This document shows, one piece after another, positions 27,025 through 35,906 of a stretch of 64,000 nucleotides of DNA. The stretch's first letter is position 1. Each line of letters begins with the position of its first letter. Source of the stretch: Sulfuritalea sp. (GTDB taxonomy: Bacteria; Pseudomonadota; Gammaproteobacteria; Burkholderiales; Rhodocyclaceae); the NCBI GenBank assembly GCA_016716965.1, contig JADJUP010000043.1, positions 41,178 through 105,177 on the forward strand, read 5' to 3'. Under the pieces are notes generated by a model that saw only the letters and a program-made list of their open reading frames with translations, ran no database searches and was not told where the DNA came from. The position numbers and the translations under genes are program-made.

Positions 27025-27603
27025 TTATTTAACGCTGGCGTAGAAGTGCAGGAGGGCGTCCAGGTCTTCCTTCGACATGGGATCGACCTTCTCCTTCATC
27101 TTTTCCGGCATCTTGCGCGTGCCCGACAGGTAGTCGGCCATCTGCATCTGCATGTAGGGCAGCCACTGGCTGGCCATCACCGGCGTGTCGTCCTTGCCTT
27201 CCTTGCCGTCTTCGATGTGGCAACGGCCGCAATTGCTTTCCTGCAGGCTGGCGCCCTTCTTGACCTTGGCGGCATCAACGGCCTGGTTCGTGGCGTGGAG
27301 CTTCTGCTTGGAGAAGTACTCGGCCATGGCACTGACTTCTGCGTCGCTGTAACCCTTTGCGAGGCGCCCCATGATGGTCGAGGGCCGTTCGCCGCTCTTG
27401 AACTTCTTCATGGCGGCTTCGATCGCTTCTTTCGACTGACTGGCCAGGCTCGGCATGGTCGGGCCCGCGCTGCCGCCATTGGTGCCATGACAGCCGGCAC
27501 AGGCATTCGACAGCATCGCCGCCGACGGCGGTGCTGCTTGGGCCAGCGCGGATATCGCCAGGACGCCGGTGGCCAGCGTCCATCCTCTCCACTTCATCAT
27601 CAT
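27025..27603 (-). CDS. fccA: Dihaem cytochrome c, FccA/c4-like subunit
   Basis: 192 aa from the first of three consecutive ATGs behind AGGAGGAG. Signal peptide (KWRGWTLATGVLAISALAQA), then two class I cytochrome domains with CAGCH and CGRCH, and Met ligands (GPTMPSL, PVMASQ). Paired with fccB it forms the electron-accepting subunit of flavocytochrome c. A cytochrome c4-like general carrier is the alternative; gene order favours FccA. Confidence 0.88.
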   Translation of the reverse strand: MMMKWRGWTLATGVLAISALAQAAPPSAAMLSNACAGCHGTNGGSAGPTMPSLASQSKEAIEAAMKKFKSGERPSTIMGRLAKGYSDAEVSAMAEYFSKQKLHATNQAVDAAKVKKGASLQESNCGRCHIEDGKEGKDDTPVMASQWLPYMQMQMADYLSGTRKMPEKMKEKVDPMSKEDLDALLHFYASVK

Positions 27604-27655
27604 ATTTTCTCCTCCTGAGTTTGATGAATGTACTGCTGAAAAATCGTCTGTCGCC

Positions 27656-29356
27656 TTATTGCTTTTGCACGTCAATGTAGTTCTTGCCCCCCGGGCTCGG
27701 CTTGTCCAGACCGAACTGGTAGCCCAGTGATACGTAGTGATAGCGGGCGTTGGTGTAGTCCTCGTGAAGCGCGAAGCCGAAGTTATACACTTTATCCGCC
27801 GTGATGGCATGGTCTCCCTTGCCGCCGCCGGCGAGCGCCCGTTCAAAGATCACAACCCACTTGTTGCCTTCTTTCTTTCCCTCGGCCTTGAGCTGACTTT
27901 TCCCGCCGCTCATGTGGCGTTCGCTGTCGACCCAGCCATCGACCGGAGCCTGACCCTTGCCGCTGCGATACTGGATCAGATCCATGAATTTGCCACTGGC
28001 GAGGTCGGCGCCATTGATGTACTTGGTCTTCTTGTCGTCCTTGGCTTCCTTCATGGTACGCAGGTCGACGTGGCAGGTACCCCAGCAGCCGTTGAGTTCG
28101 CTGCCTTCGACTGTGCCGCCGCCATCGAACATCATGGTCAGCTTGACTTCGTTCTTCGGGTCCAGCTTCTTGTCGCCGTTCTTCGGTGGTACCCATTCGA
28201 AGCGGAAGAATATCTTGTTGCCGTCATGGGTCGCCTGGACCGTTACCGGGATGAAGCCGACCTTGCCGGCCGGAGGATTGGGTTCCATCACGGTCTTTGA
28301 TACACCGACCGGTTTGCCGGCCACGATTGCGGCACCGACTTCATTGGCGTCGCCTTCATGACATTTCGCGCAGGCGCGCTTCTTTTCGATGATGTCTGCA
28401 GCGGAGGAATGGTCAGCCTTGTTCATTACCCATTCCAGGCCGGCCTGTCCGGGATAGAACACCTTGATCTGGCGCGACGGAACCTTGCTCCAGTCCATGG
28501 CGGTGACCGACCCGCCGGCCGCGCTTCCGGCGGGTTCGGACTTCTCGCTGGCCTCGGCCTTTGCGGCAGGCTTGGCTGCCGGTGCGGCCGCAGCTGGCGC
28601 TGCGGCGACCACGGTCGGGGTAACAGCACTCGCTGCAGGTGGCGTGGCCGGTGCCGCGGTTGCAGCAGTGGTGACGCTGCCGGCAGGCGTCGGTGTCGGT
28701 GCCGCTTCAGTCTTGACGGCCGGTGCCGCCTCCTGATCGGTTTTGCCCTGTTCCTTTTCGAGGAGATGATGTACGGGTTTGTGCGCGATGCCCTTGTGGC
28801 AGTCGATGCAGGTCTTGCCGTCTTCCCGCGCGCCCTCGTGCTTGACCACCGAGCGATCCTTCTGCTTGGTCGTATCCATTTTGTCGAACTTGTGGCAGTT
28901 GCGGCACTCTTTGGAGTCCGTCTCCTTCATGTGCGCCCAGACGCGCTTGGCCATCGTCAGGCGATGCGCCTCGAATTTTTCCGGAGTGTCGATCGTGCCA
29001 AGGATCTCGCCGATGACGTCCTTGGAGGCAAACACTTTCTGCGTGAGCTTGCGGGCGTAGTCGAAGGGCTCCTTGCTGCTGGCCACGTGGCAATCGGCGC
29101 AGCCGACGCTGGTGCCGGTGCGGTTGCTGTAGTGCACCGTCTTCTTCAACTCCTCGTAGGGAGTTCTCATCGTGTGGCAGGAGAGGCAGAACTCGGTACG
29201 GTTGGTGTACTCCATTCCCATGTTGAGGCCGCCCCAGATCACGATTCCGCCCAGCACTCCGATCACGATCATGCGCAGCATCGAGCATTTGGGCGGGTTC
29301 ATCAGGCACTGGAAGAACCCGTCCTTGCATTCCTTGTTTTCAGTCTGGTCAGCCAT
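27656..29356 (-). CDS. NapC/NirT tetrahaem cytochrome fused to an ethylbenzene-dehydrogenase-type haem-binding domain
   Basis: 566 aa fusion. A membrane anchor at about 27-46; a NapC/NirT-type quinol-interacting region with four haem c sites at CLSCH (57-61), CADCH (86-90), CRNCH (151-155), CIDCH (183-187); a Pro/Ala/Thr linker at about 205-285; a fifth site CAKCH (329-333); then an EB_dh/DMSO-reductase-type haem-binding beta domain with an unusual C-W-G-T-C-H (424-429) and a late ARYHYVS. It is the first gene of the fccAB operon, 52 bp before fccA. NapC proteins move electrons between the quinone pool and periplasmic partners, so I infer a link between the flavocytochrome and quinone. The exact partner and direction cannot be read from the sequence. 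Confidence 0.85.
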   Translation of the reverse strand: MADQTENKECKDGFFQCLMNPPKCSMLRMIVIGVLGGIVIWGGLNMGMEYTNRTEFCLSCHTMRTPYEELKKTVHYSNRTGTSVGCADCHVASSKEPFDYARKLTQKVFASKDVIGEILGTIDTPEKFEAHRLTMAKRVWAHMKETDSKECRNCHKFDKMDTTKQKDRSVVKHEGAREDGKTCIDCHKGIAHKPVHHLLEKEQGKTDQEAAPAVKTEAAPTPTPAGSVTTAATAAPATPPAASAVTPTVVAAAPAAAAPAAKPAAKAEASEKSEPAGSAAGGSVTAMDWSKVPSRQIKVFYPGQAGLEWVMNKADHSSAADIIEKKRACAKCHEGDANEVGAAIVAGKPVGVSKTVMEPNPPAGKVGFIPVTVQATHDGNKIFFRFEWVPPKNGDKKLDPKNEVKLTMMFDGGGTVEGSELNGCWGTCHVDLRTMKEAKDDKKTKYINGADLASGKFMDLIQYRSGKGQAPVDGWVDSERHMSGGKSQLKAEGKKEGNKWVVIFERALAGGGKGDHAITADKVYNFGFALHEDYTNARYHYVSLGYQFGLDKPSPGGKNYIDVQKQ

Positions 29357-29677
29357 TGGTCAAATCCAAGAGTCCGTTCGCCGGAACGAGGCGAATCGAT
29401 TGAGCTTGAGACAACGGAAATGGCAAAGCGAGGCCAGTCCCACCCGCGACTGTTCACTTTGCTGATCTCCCCTGATGCAACGTTTAACAGCGTCACTATT
29501 ACTTGTATGGAGATTATTGCAGGCTGTGCCGCGCGAAGAAATAAAAATTGTGATTGACCCATTTGGCAGCTTGCTTTTGAGTTTCCTAATATGCCCGGCG
29601 CCCACTATCAGAGCGGGTTTCAGCCATTGCAGGAGAGGTGCTGCCGGGTCGGATTGCCGTAGGGTCGGCGCCGACTT
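29357..29677. other. 321-bp gap upstream of the cytochrome operon
   Basis: No convincing gene. The middle (about 29460-29600) is A+T-rich relative to its surroundings and is expected to hold the promoter of the minus-strand cytochrome operon, but I see no clear -35/-10 pair. The edge next to lrgB contains a degenerate copy of the dispersed repeat. Confidence 0.5.
29656..29676 (-). repeat. Dispersed repeat, copy 5 (degenerate, behind lrgB)
   Basis: GCCGT and GCGCCGACT ends are kept but the middle seven bases differ. It starts one base after the lrgB stop codon. Confidence 0.45.
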
Positions 29678-30418
29678 TCAGGGCAGGCCGCCAAGCCAGC
29701 GCATCAGGGGCGGTATCAGCCAGGGCAGGAGCAGGGCTGTCAACAAACCATTGAGGCCCATGGCCAGCGCGGCAAATGCGCCGGTCTGTTCGCTGACCTG
29801 GAATGCCCGTGCGGTGCCGATGCCGTGCGACGCCAGTCCGAGTGCGAAGCCGCGCACGGCATCGTTATCGATTCGCAATGCGGCATAAATGTAGCGTGCA
29901 CCGACGGCGCCCACGATTCCGGTGAGGATCACCAGCACCGAGGTGAGTGAAGGAAGCCCGCCCAGGCCTTCGGCGATGCCCATGGCGATGGGGGTGGTTA
30001 CCGATTTTGGGGCTAGCGAAAGCAGTGTCGCGTCGCTCGCCCCCAGTACCTTGCCGACGAGTACCGCAGATACCGCGGCGCAAGTCGATCCGGCAAGAAG
30101 CGCCACCAGCAACGGTCCGGCCATGCGCTTCAATTTGTCGAGTTGCGCGTAGAGGGGAATTGCCAGCGCCACGGTTGCCGGGCCGAGCAGGAAATGCACG
30201 AATTGGGCGCCGTCGAAGTACGTCCGGTAAGGGGTCCCGGTGAGCCACAACAATGCGACAAGCGCGATGACAGCAAGCAATACCGGGTTGGCCAGCGGGT
30301 GGCTTCGACAGCGCTGGTTGATCCAAGCCGCGCCCTGGTAGGCGAGCAGGGTCAGCGTCAGGCCGAGCAGCGGCGAGGCGGCGAGGTACACCCAGATTTC
30401 GTTGATGCGCGGCGTCAT
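29678..30418 (-). CDS. lrgB: LrgB/CidB-family membrane protein
   Basis: 246 aa from ATG 30418 overlapping the lrgA stop. Multi-helix membrane protein with LGPATVALAIPLYAQ and SVTTPIAMGIAEGLGG, both hallmarks of LrgB/YohK. The LrgAB pair is described as holin/antiholin-like and, in other bacteria, as a pyruvate or glycolate carrier. No regulator is adjacent. Confidence 0.93.
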   Translation of the reverse strand: MTPRINEIWVYLAASPLLGLTLTLLAYQGAAWINQRCRSHPLANPVLLAVIALVALLWLTGTPYRTYFDGAQFVHFLLGPATVALAIPLYAQLDKLKRMAGPLLVALLAGSTCAAVSAVLVGKVLGASDATLLSLAPKSVTTPIAMGIAEGLGGLPSLTSVLVILTGIVGAVGARYIYAALRIDNDAVRGFALGLASHGIGTARAFQVSEQTGAFAALAMGLNGLLTALLLPWLIPPLMRWLGGLP

Positions 30419-30756
30419 GGCGTACGCCGCGTCATGAGTTGCAAAAGCAGGGCGGTGACGGCGATCGCGGCGAAGGTGCTGGCTACCACGGCGACGAGGA
30501 TGGGCAGCCATTCGTCGGCCATGCGTTGCATGTGCAACATGACGCCGACACCTGCCGGCACGAACAGCAACGACAAATGCTGGAGCAGGTTCTGCGCGGT
30601 ATTGCGCAGTTCGTCCGATGGGCCGTCACGCAGTGCCAGCGCGGCGAACAGCAGCGCCATGCCAATGACAGGACCGGGAATCGGCAGCGCGAAATAGAGC
30701 GCGACCGCTTCGCCGGCCAACTGGAACAGGAGCAACAGGGTAATGGCGCCAAGCAT
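30415..30756 (-). CDS. lrgA: LrgA/CidA-family membrane protein
   Basis: 113 aa, four hydrophobic helices, with LPIPGPVIGMALLF and LLFVPAGVGVMLH as in CidA/LrgA. Overlaps lrgB by four bases, a translationally coupled pair. Confidence 0.93.
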   Translation of the reverse strand: MLGAITLLLLFQLAGEAVALYFALPIPGPVIGMALLFAALALRDGPSDELRNTAQNLLQHLSLLFVPAGVGVMLHMQRMADEWLPILVAVVASTFAAIAVTALLLQLMTRRTP

Positions 30757-30820
30757 GTCCTTGCCTCCAATGAAATACGGCGTCCGGAGCGAGCCCCGGG
30801 CGCCGTAGCCTGGTGAATTC

Positions 30821-30841
30821 GCCGTGCCGCCAGCGCCGACT
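30821..30841 (-). repeat. Dispersed repeat, copy 6 (behind aceB)
   Basis: Perfect match to the consensus on the minus strand. With the adjacent sequence to 30853 it forms an imperfect hairpin (GCCACCGGCGCC against GGCGCTGGCGGC, 10 of 12) 25-45 bp past the aceB stop. Confidence 0.8.
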
Positions 30842-30865
30842 CTTGGCGCCGGTGGCGGGAAAACC

Positions 30866-32458
30866 TTACTCCATCGCTTCGTACAGCGGCAGGGTGAGGA
30901 ACTCGGGGTACTCGGGGGTCAGGCTCATCTTGTCGAAGATGACGGCGGCCTGGTCGTAGGTCTCGGTCTTTTCGCCCTGGGCGGTGACCACGGCCTTAAC
31001 CTTCGCCAGTTCCTCGCCGATCATGCCACGCACCATCTCGGCAGTGACCTTGCGGCCGTCGTCGAGCTTGCCCTTGGGCGAGACCACCCATTGCCAGATC
31101 TGCGAGCGGCTGATTTCTGCCGTGGCGGCATCTTCCATCAGGTTGTGGATCGGCACGCAACCGTTGCCTGCGAGCCATGAGCCGAGGTAGTGGATGCCGA
31201 CGTTGATGTTGTTGCGCACGCCGGCTTCCGTGATCGGCTGTTCGGGTTGGAAATTCATCCAGTCTTTCGGGCCGAAGGTGTCGGTGCGCTGCTTTTCCCA
31301 CTGGTTGGGCTTGTCGCCAAGGACCTTGACGAATTCTTCCATGGCGATCGGCACCAGGCCGGGGTGCGCGACCCAGCCGCCGTCGTAACCGTCGTTGGCA
31401 TCGCGGGTCTTGTCGTGGCGGATGCCGGCCAGCGCCTTTTCGTTGGCGACCGGGTCGCCCTTGATCGGGATCAGCGCGCTCATGCCGCCCATGGCCGGAG
31501 CTCCACGCTTGTGGCAGGCCTTGACCAGTGCCAGCGCGTAGCTGCGCATGAAAGGCACTTCCATAGTGATGGCGCCGCGCTGGGCCAAGCAGAAATCCTT
31601 GTTCTTCTTGAACTTCTTGATGCAGGAGAAGATGTAGTCCCAGCGCCCGGCGTTGAGGCCCGCGCTGTGCTCGCGCAGTTCGTAAAGGATCTCTTCCATC
31701 TCGAACGTGGCGAGGATGGTTTCGACCAGCACCGTGGCCTTGATGGTGCCGCGTGCCATGCCGATGTGGTCCTGCGCCATGCAGAAGATTTCGTTCCACA
31801 GGCGGGCTTCGAGATGGCTTTCCATCTTCGGCAGGTAGTAGAAGGGGCCGGCGCCGCGTGCGACCTGCTCCTTGGCGTTGTGGAAGAACACCAGCGCGAA
31901 ATCGAAGATGCCGCCGGAGACGCGCTGGCCGTCGACCGTGACGTGCTTCTCGTCCAGGTGCCAGCCGCGCGGGCGAATCTGCAGGGTGGCGATCTTGTCG
32001 TTGAGCTTGTATTCCTTGCCGGCCTCGTTCTTGAAGCTGAGCTGGCGGCGGATGGCCTTGTAGAGGTTGATCTGGCCCTGGATCTGGTTGTCCCACTTCG
32101 GGCTGTTGGAGTCCTCGAAGTCGGTCATGTAGGAATCGGCGCCCGAGTTGTAGGCGTTGATCACCATCTTGGCTTCGACCGGGCCGGTGATTTCGACGCG
32201 GCGGCATTCCAGCGCCTTCGGCAGCGGCGCGATCTTCCAGTCGCCTTCGCGGATGTGCTTGGTTTCCGGCAGGAAGTCGGGCATTTCGCCGGCGTCGATG
32301 CGCGCCTGGCGGGTGACGCGGGCGGCCAGCAGTTCCTTGCGGCGCGGCTCGAAGGCGCGGTGCAGTTTGGCGACCAGTTCCAGCGCCTCTGGCGTGAGGA
32401 TGGTGGCGTATTCGTCTGAAACGGGGGCGTTGATCTGGACGCCGGCGGGCAGGGCCAT
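30866..32458 (-). CDS. aceB: Malate synthase A
   Basis: 530 aa from ATG 32458 behind AAGGAGTTCCCC. Condenses glyoxylate and acetyl-CoA to malate. Family motifs include the TDFEDSNSP metal/substrate region, GRWDYIFSCIKKF and the FGPKDWMNFQPEQP stretch. It is divergent from a LysR regulator and 2 kb from aceA, so the glyoxylate shunt genes are neighbours but not one operon. Confidence 0.97.
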   Translation of the reverse strand: MALPAGVQINAPVSDEYATILTPEALELVAKLHRAFEPRRKELLAARVTRQARIDAGEMPDFLPETKHIREGDWKIAPLPKALECRRVEITGPVEAKMVINAYNSGADSYMTDFEDSNSPKWDNQIQGQINLYKAIRRQLSFKNEAGKEYKLNDKIATLQIRPRGWHLDEKHVTVDGQRVSGGIFDFALVFFHNAKEQVARGAGPFYYLPKMESHLEARLWNEIFCMAQDHIGMARGTIKATVLVETILATFEMEEILYELREHSAGLNAGRWDYIFSCIKKFKKNKDFCLAQRGAITMEVPFMRSYALALVKACHKRGAPAMGGMSALIPIKGDPVANEKALAGIRHDKTRDANDGYDGGWVAHPGLVPIAMEEFVKVLGDKPNQWEKQRTDTFGPKDWMNFQPEQPITEAGVRNNINVGIHYLGSWLAGNGCVPIHNLMEDAATAEISRSQIWQWVVSPKGKLDDGRKVTAEMVRGMIGEELAKVKAVVTAQGEKTETYDQAAVIFDKMSLTPEYPEFLTLPLYEAME

Positions 32459-32563
32459 GGGGAACTCCTTGAAATGGGTTGCTGGGATGATCAAATTCTA
32501 TTCTTGCCAAATAGGATATAGAAGCTACTATGCGATCAAATGATTAGTTACTAAAAGTATGTA
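32459..32563. promoter_or_regulatory. Divergent aceB / LysR control region
   Basis: 105 bp. Contains CTATT-N7-AATAG (32498-32514), TTAGT-T-ACTAA (32544-32554) and a direct repeat GATCAAAT at 32489 and 32534 (45 bp apart). The T-N11-A style palindromes between a LysR gene and its divergent partner are typical LysR-type operators. Confidence 0.6.
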
Positions 32564-33469
32564 ATGGATCAGTTCAAGCAGATTTCTGCCTTCGTCAATG
32601 TCGCAAGTCGCGGCAGTCTGTCGGCCGCCGCCAGGATTGAGGGGGTCACGCCGGCCATCATCGGGCGTCGCCTGGATGCGCTGGAAGAGCGCCTCGGGGC
32701 CAAGCTCTTGCTGCGTACTACGCGGCGGATTTCGCTGACCTTCGAGGGGGCCGCGTTTCTGGAGGATTGCCAGCGCATCCTGCGCGAATTGGCCGATGCG
32801 GAGGGCGCCGTCAGCCTGGGCGGGATCCGTCCCGGAGGGCACCTCAAGGTGTCGGCCCCGGCCGGCTTCGGGCGGCGCCATGTCTCACCCTTGCTGATGG
32901 ACTTCATGGCCGAGAACCCGGACGTAACCGTCAGGCTGGAGCTTTCCGATCGCTTGGTGGACCTGGTCGAGGAGAACGTCGACTGTGCGATCCGTATCGG
33001 CGATCTGGCCGATTCGAGCCTGATCAGCATTCGCCTGGGTGAAATGCGTCGGGTGGTGGTCGCCAGTCCCGATTACATCGCCAGATTCGGCGTACCGTCA
33101 GCGCCGACTTTCCTTGCCGAACACAATTGCCTCTCGTTGCGCCAGCAACGCGGCTGGACCTTGCGCGTAGATGGCGAAGTCAGGCTGGTGAAAGTGAGTG
33201 GCGGCTTCGAATGCAACGATGGCGCAGTGCTGCACGACTGGGCGATCGCGGGCAAGGGTCTGGCCTGGCGTTCGCTGTGGGAAGTCGGGGCCGACATCAA
33301 GGCCGGCCGTTTGGTGACGCTGCTCGACGAGTTTGCGGCGCCGCCGGTGGGCATCCATGCCGTGGTGCCGCAGCGTCGCCATCTGCCGCTGCGGGTACGC
33401 CTGTTCATTGACCTTCTGAAAGCGCGCTGGCGCGATTCCGCCTACTGGACGGCGGAGGCCGGCGTCTGA
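32564..33469 (+). CDS. LysR-family transcriptional regulator
   Basis: 301 aa. N-terminal winged helix-turn-helix (FVNVASRGSLSAAARIEGVTPAIIGRRLDALE) and a C-terminal periplasmic-binding-like effector domain of the CrgA-type group. Being divergent from aceB with palindromes between, it is the best candidate regulator of malate synthase. A copy of the dispersed repeat encodes GVPSAPTF at about residues 176-183. Its 3' end overlaps the convergent hydrolase gene by 28 bp. Confidence 0.93.
   Translation: MDQFKQISAFVNVASRGSLSAAARIEGVTPAIIGRRLDALEERLGAKLLLRTTRRISLTFEGAAFLEDCQRILRELADAEGAVSLGGIRPGGHLKVSAPAGFGRRHVSPLLMDFMAENPDVTVRLELSDRLVDLVEENVDCAIRIGDLADSSLISIRLGEMRRVVVASPDYIARFGVPSAPTFLAEHNCLSLRQQRGWTLRVDGEVRLVKVSGGFECNDGAVLHDWAIAGKGLAWRSLWEVGADIKAGRLVTLLDEFAAPPVGIHAVVPQRRHLPLRVRLFIDLLKARWRDSAYWTAEAGV
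33089..33109 (-). repeat. Dispersed repeat, copy 7 (in the LysR gene)
   Basis: Three mismatches to the 21-base consensus; orientation opposite to the host gene; coded as G-V-P-S-A-P-T. Confidence 0.6.
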
Positions 33470-34335
33470 GGCGGGAGGCGTTCCAGGGCCGAACGCAGGA
33501 AGTCGTCAAGTTGGCGAACCCACGTGTCGCGGCCAAAGACGAAGCCTTCGTTGTGACCGCCCGCGATTTCGAGGAAGCGCTTGGGTTCCCTGGCCGCCAA
33601 AAACAGGCGCTCGCCATGGGCGAAGGGGATGATGTCGTCCTGACGGCTGTGGATCACCATGACCGGGGAACGCACCTGGTTCAGCCGCTCTCGGCTGTCG
33701 TAGCGAATTCGGGCCAGTAGCCGGATCGGCAGCCATGGATAAATCTCGGCACCCAGGTCCGGCACCGAGGTAAAGGTCGATGCCAGTACCAGCGCCCCTG
33801 GCTTTCTTGCCACGGCAAGTTGTGTCGCCACGGCACCACCCAGCGATTCGCCGAACAGGACGATGCGTTCGGCCGGATAGCCAAGCATCTCCGTGGCGTG
33901 GCGCCAGGCGGTGTCCGCGTCGAGGTAGCTGCCTTCCTCCGATGCCTTGCCGCTGCTGCGGCCAAAGCCCCGGTAGTCGATGATCAGGGCGGCAAAGCCC
34001 AGGTCATGGAACATGCGCAGGTAGTCGAGGCGGTGGCTGATGTTGCCCGCGTTGCCATGAAAGAGGATGACGAGGCCGCGTGCCGGGCTTCCTCGCCTGG
34101 CCGGCAGATGCCAGCCGTCAAGCGTTTCCTTGTCAGCCGTGGTCAGCGCCAGTGGCTCGAAAGGCAGGCCTATGTTGGCAGGAGTCGCGCGAAACTCCCG
34201 GTCGAGCGCAGGCTGGAACACCAGGCTGCCCTGCATGAAATAGATCAGGGCGAGCAGGGCGAGGTAGACCAGAAGGCCGATCTGGATTGCCGACCAGAGC
34301 ATTTGGGCGCCTTTCCCTTCGCGTCTTGCGCTCAT
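33442..34335 (-). CDS. Membrane-anchored alpha/beta hydrolase (BEM46/YfhR type)
   Basis: 297 aa. N-terminal membrane segment at about 15-35, then an alpha/beta hydrolase fold: oxyanion region FHGNAGN, nucleophile Ser in GESLGG, Asp in HSRQDDIIPF and His in GGHNEGF. Substrate unknown. The family resembles eukaryotic Bem46/ABHD13. Overlaps the convergent LysR gene by 28 bp; probably transcribed alone. Confidence 0.88.
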   Translation of the reverse strand: MSARREGKGAQMLWSAIQIGLLVYLALLALIYFMQGSLVFQPALDREFRATPANIGLPFEPLALTTADKETLDGWHLPARRGSPARGLVILFHGNAGNISHRLDYLRMFHDLGFAALIIDYRGFGRSSGKASEEGSYLDADTAWRHATEMLGYPAERIVLFGESLGGAVATQLAVARKPGALVLASTFTSVPDLGAEIYPWLPIRLLARIRYDSRERLNQVRSPVMVIHSRQDDIIPFAHGERLFLAAREPKRFLEIAGGHNEGFVFGRDTWVRQLDDFLRSALERLPPQTPASAVQ

Positions 34336-34383
34336 CGCTGTTTCGCCAAGCGGGTGGAAATTAGCGTTTCACTGTAGCGCAAA

Positions 34384-34417
34384 TGAAAAGGCCGCACCGG
34401 TTATCCGGCGCGGCCTT
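34384..34417 (-). terminator. Terminator of aceA
   Basis: On the minus strand AAGGCCGCGCCGG/CCGGTGCGGCCTT stem with a short loop, followed by TTCATTTG. Confidence 0.8.
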
Positions 34418-34440
34418 CCATGATGCCTTGCTCGGGAAGC

Positions 34441-35751
34441 TTAGTGGAACTGCTCTTCCTCGGTCGAGCCGTGCAGCGCGGTCACCGACGAGGCGCCGCC
34501 CTGGATCACGGTGGTGACGTCGTCGAAGTAACCGACACCGACTTCCTGCTGGTGCGAAACGAAGGTGTAGCCCTTGTCGCGCGCGGCGAACTCGGGTTCC
34601 TGCACCATATCTACATAGTGCTTCATGCCTTCTCCGCCGGCATAGGCGTGGGCGAACTGGAAGGTCTGGAACCAGTTGATGTGGATGCCGGCCAGCGTGA
34701 TGAACTGGTACTTGTAGCCCATCGCGGAAAGCTCGTCCTGGAACTTGGCAATGGTCTTGTCATCCAGATTCTTCTTCCAGTTGAAGGACGGCGAACAGTT
34801 GTAGGACAACAGCTTGCCAGGGCTGGCCGCCTGCACCGCCTGGGCGAATTCGCGGGCGAAGCCGAGGTCCGGCTTGCCGGTTTCGCACCACACCAGGTCG
34901 GCATAGGGCGCGTAGGCGACGCCGCGGCTGATCGATTGCTCGAGGCCGTTCCTGACGCGATAGAAACCTTCCGGGGTGCGCTCGCCGGTGATGAATGGTT
35001 TGTCATTGGCATCGTGATCCGAGGTGATCAGATTTGCGGCCTCGGCGTCGGTGCGCGCCAGGATGATGGTCGGCACGCCCATGGTGTCGGCGGCGAAGCG
35101 CGCGGAAATCAGCTTCTCGACAGCTTCGTTGGTCGGCACCAGAACCTTGCCACCCATGTGGCCGCATTTCTTCACGGCTGCAAGCTGGTCTTCGAAGTGC
35201 ACACCGGCGGCGCCGGAGGCGATCATGTTCTTCATCAGTTCGAAGGCGTTCAGCACGCCGCCGAAACCGGCTTCCGCGTCAGCCACGATGGGCAGGAAGT
35301 AGTCGATGAATTCCTTGTCGCCCGGATTGATGCCGCGCGACCACTGGATCTCGTCGGCACGCTTGAAGGTGTTATTGATGCGGCGGACCATGGTCGGCAC
35401 CGAGTCGTAGGCGTACAGCGACTGGTCCGGGTACATGGTTTCCGAGGTGTTGCCATCGGCGGCAACCTGCCAGCCCGACAGATAGACCGCCTCGAGGCCG
35501 GCCTTGGCTTGTTGCATGGCCTGTCCGGCAGTGATGGCGCCGAAGGCATTGACGTAACCCTTCTTCGCGCCGCCATTCACGGCAGCCCAGAGCTTTTCCG
35601 CGCCGCGCTTCGCGAGCGTGTACTCGATGGGGAAAGTACCGCGCAGTCGAACCACGTCCTCGGCGCTGTAGCCGCGCTTGATGCCTTTCCAACGGGGGTT
35701 CTCGGCCCAGTCCTTGGCCAGGGCGGCAGCTTGTGCTTTGCGATCAGTCAT
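34441..35751 (-). CDS. aceA: Isocitrate lyase
   Basis: 436 aa from ATG 35751 behind AAGAGGATT. Splits isocitrate to succinate and glyoxylate. Active-site loop KKCGHMGGK with Cys196, plus WSRGINPGDKEF and NCSPSFNWKK. Upstream it has a rich palindromic control region (35841-35972), unlike aceB, so the two shunt genes are probably controlled by different proteins. Confidence 0.98.
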   Translation of the reverse strand: MTDRKAQAAALAKDWAENPRWKGIKRGYSAEDVVRLRGTFPIEYTLAKRGAEKLWAAVNGGAKKGYVNAFGAITAGQAMQQAKAGLEAVYLSGWQVAADGNTSETMYPDQSLYAYDSVPTMVRRINNTFKRADEIQWSRGINPGDKEFIDYFLPIVADAEAGFGGVLNAFELMKNMIASGAAGVHFEDQLAAVKKCGHMGGKVLVPTNEAVEKLISARFAADTMGVPTIILARTDAEAANLITSDHDANDKPFITGERTPEGFYRVRNGLEQSISRGVAYAPYADLVWCETGKPDLGFAREFAQAVQAASPGKLLSYNCSPSFNWKKNLDDKTIAKFQDELSAMGYKYQFITLAGIHINWFQTFQFAHAYAGGEGMKHYVDMVQEPEFAARDKGYTFVSHQQEVGVGYFDDVTTVIQGGASSVTALHGSTEEEQFH

Positions 35752-35840
35752 GTTGAATCCTCTTGCAGGGGTTGTCGAAAGGGGGTGCTCCAAACGGGAG
35801 CAGTCGCGACAGTATAGAGAGGATTTTGCGTTGCAGCAAT

Positions 35841-35856
35841 AGTCTTATATAAGACT
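35841..35856. promoter_or_regulatory. 16-bp palindrome upstream of aceA (proximal operator)
   Basis: AGTCTTATATAAGACT, perfect, centred about 97 bp before the aceA ATG and about 115 bp from a second copy. Confidence 0.7.
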
Positions 35857-35906
35857 TAGCAATTTTTTTTATCTTTAAATAACAGTAAATTAATATCAAT
35901 ATTCCA

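Noticed and set aside
28540..28740. Tandem repeat within the cytochrome fusion gene
   Set aside because: The Ala/Pro/Thr-rich segment is a flexible linker without a fixed nucleotide unit.
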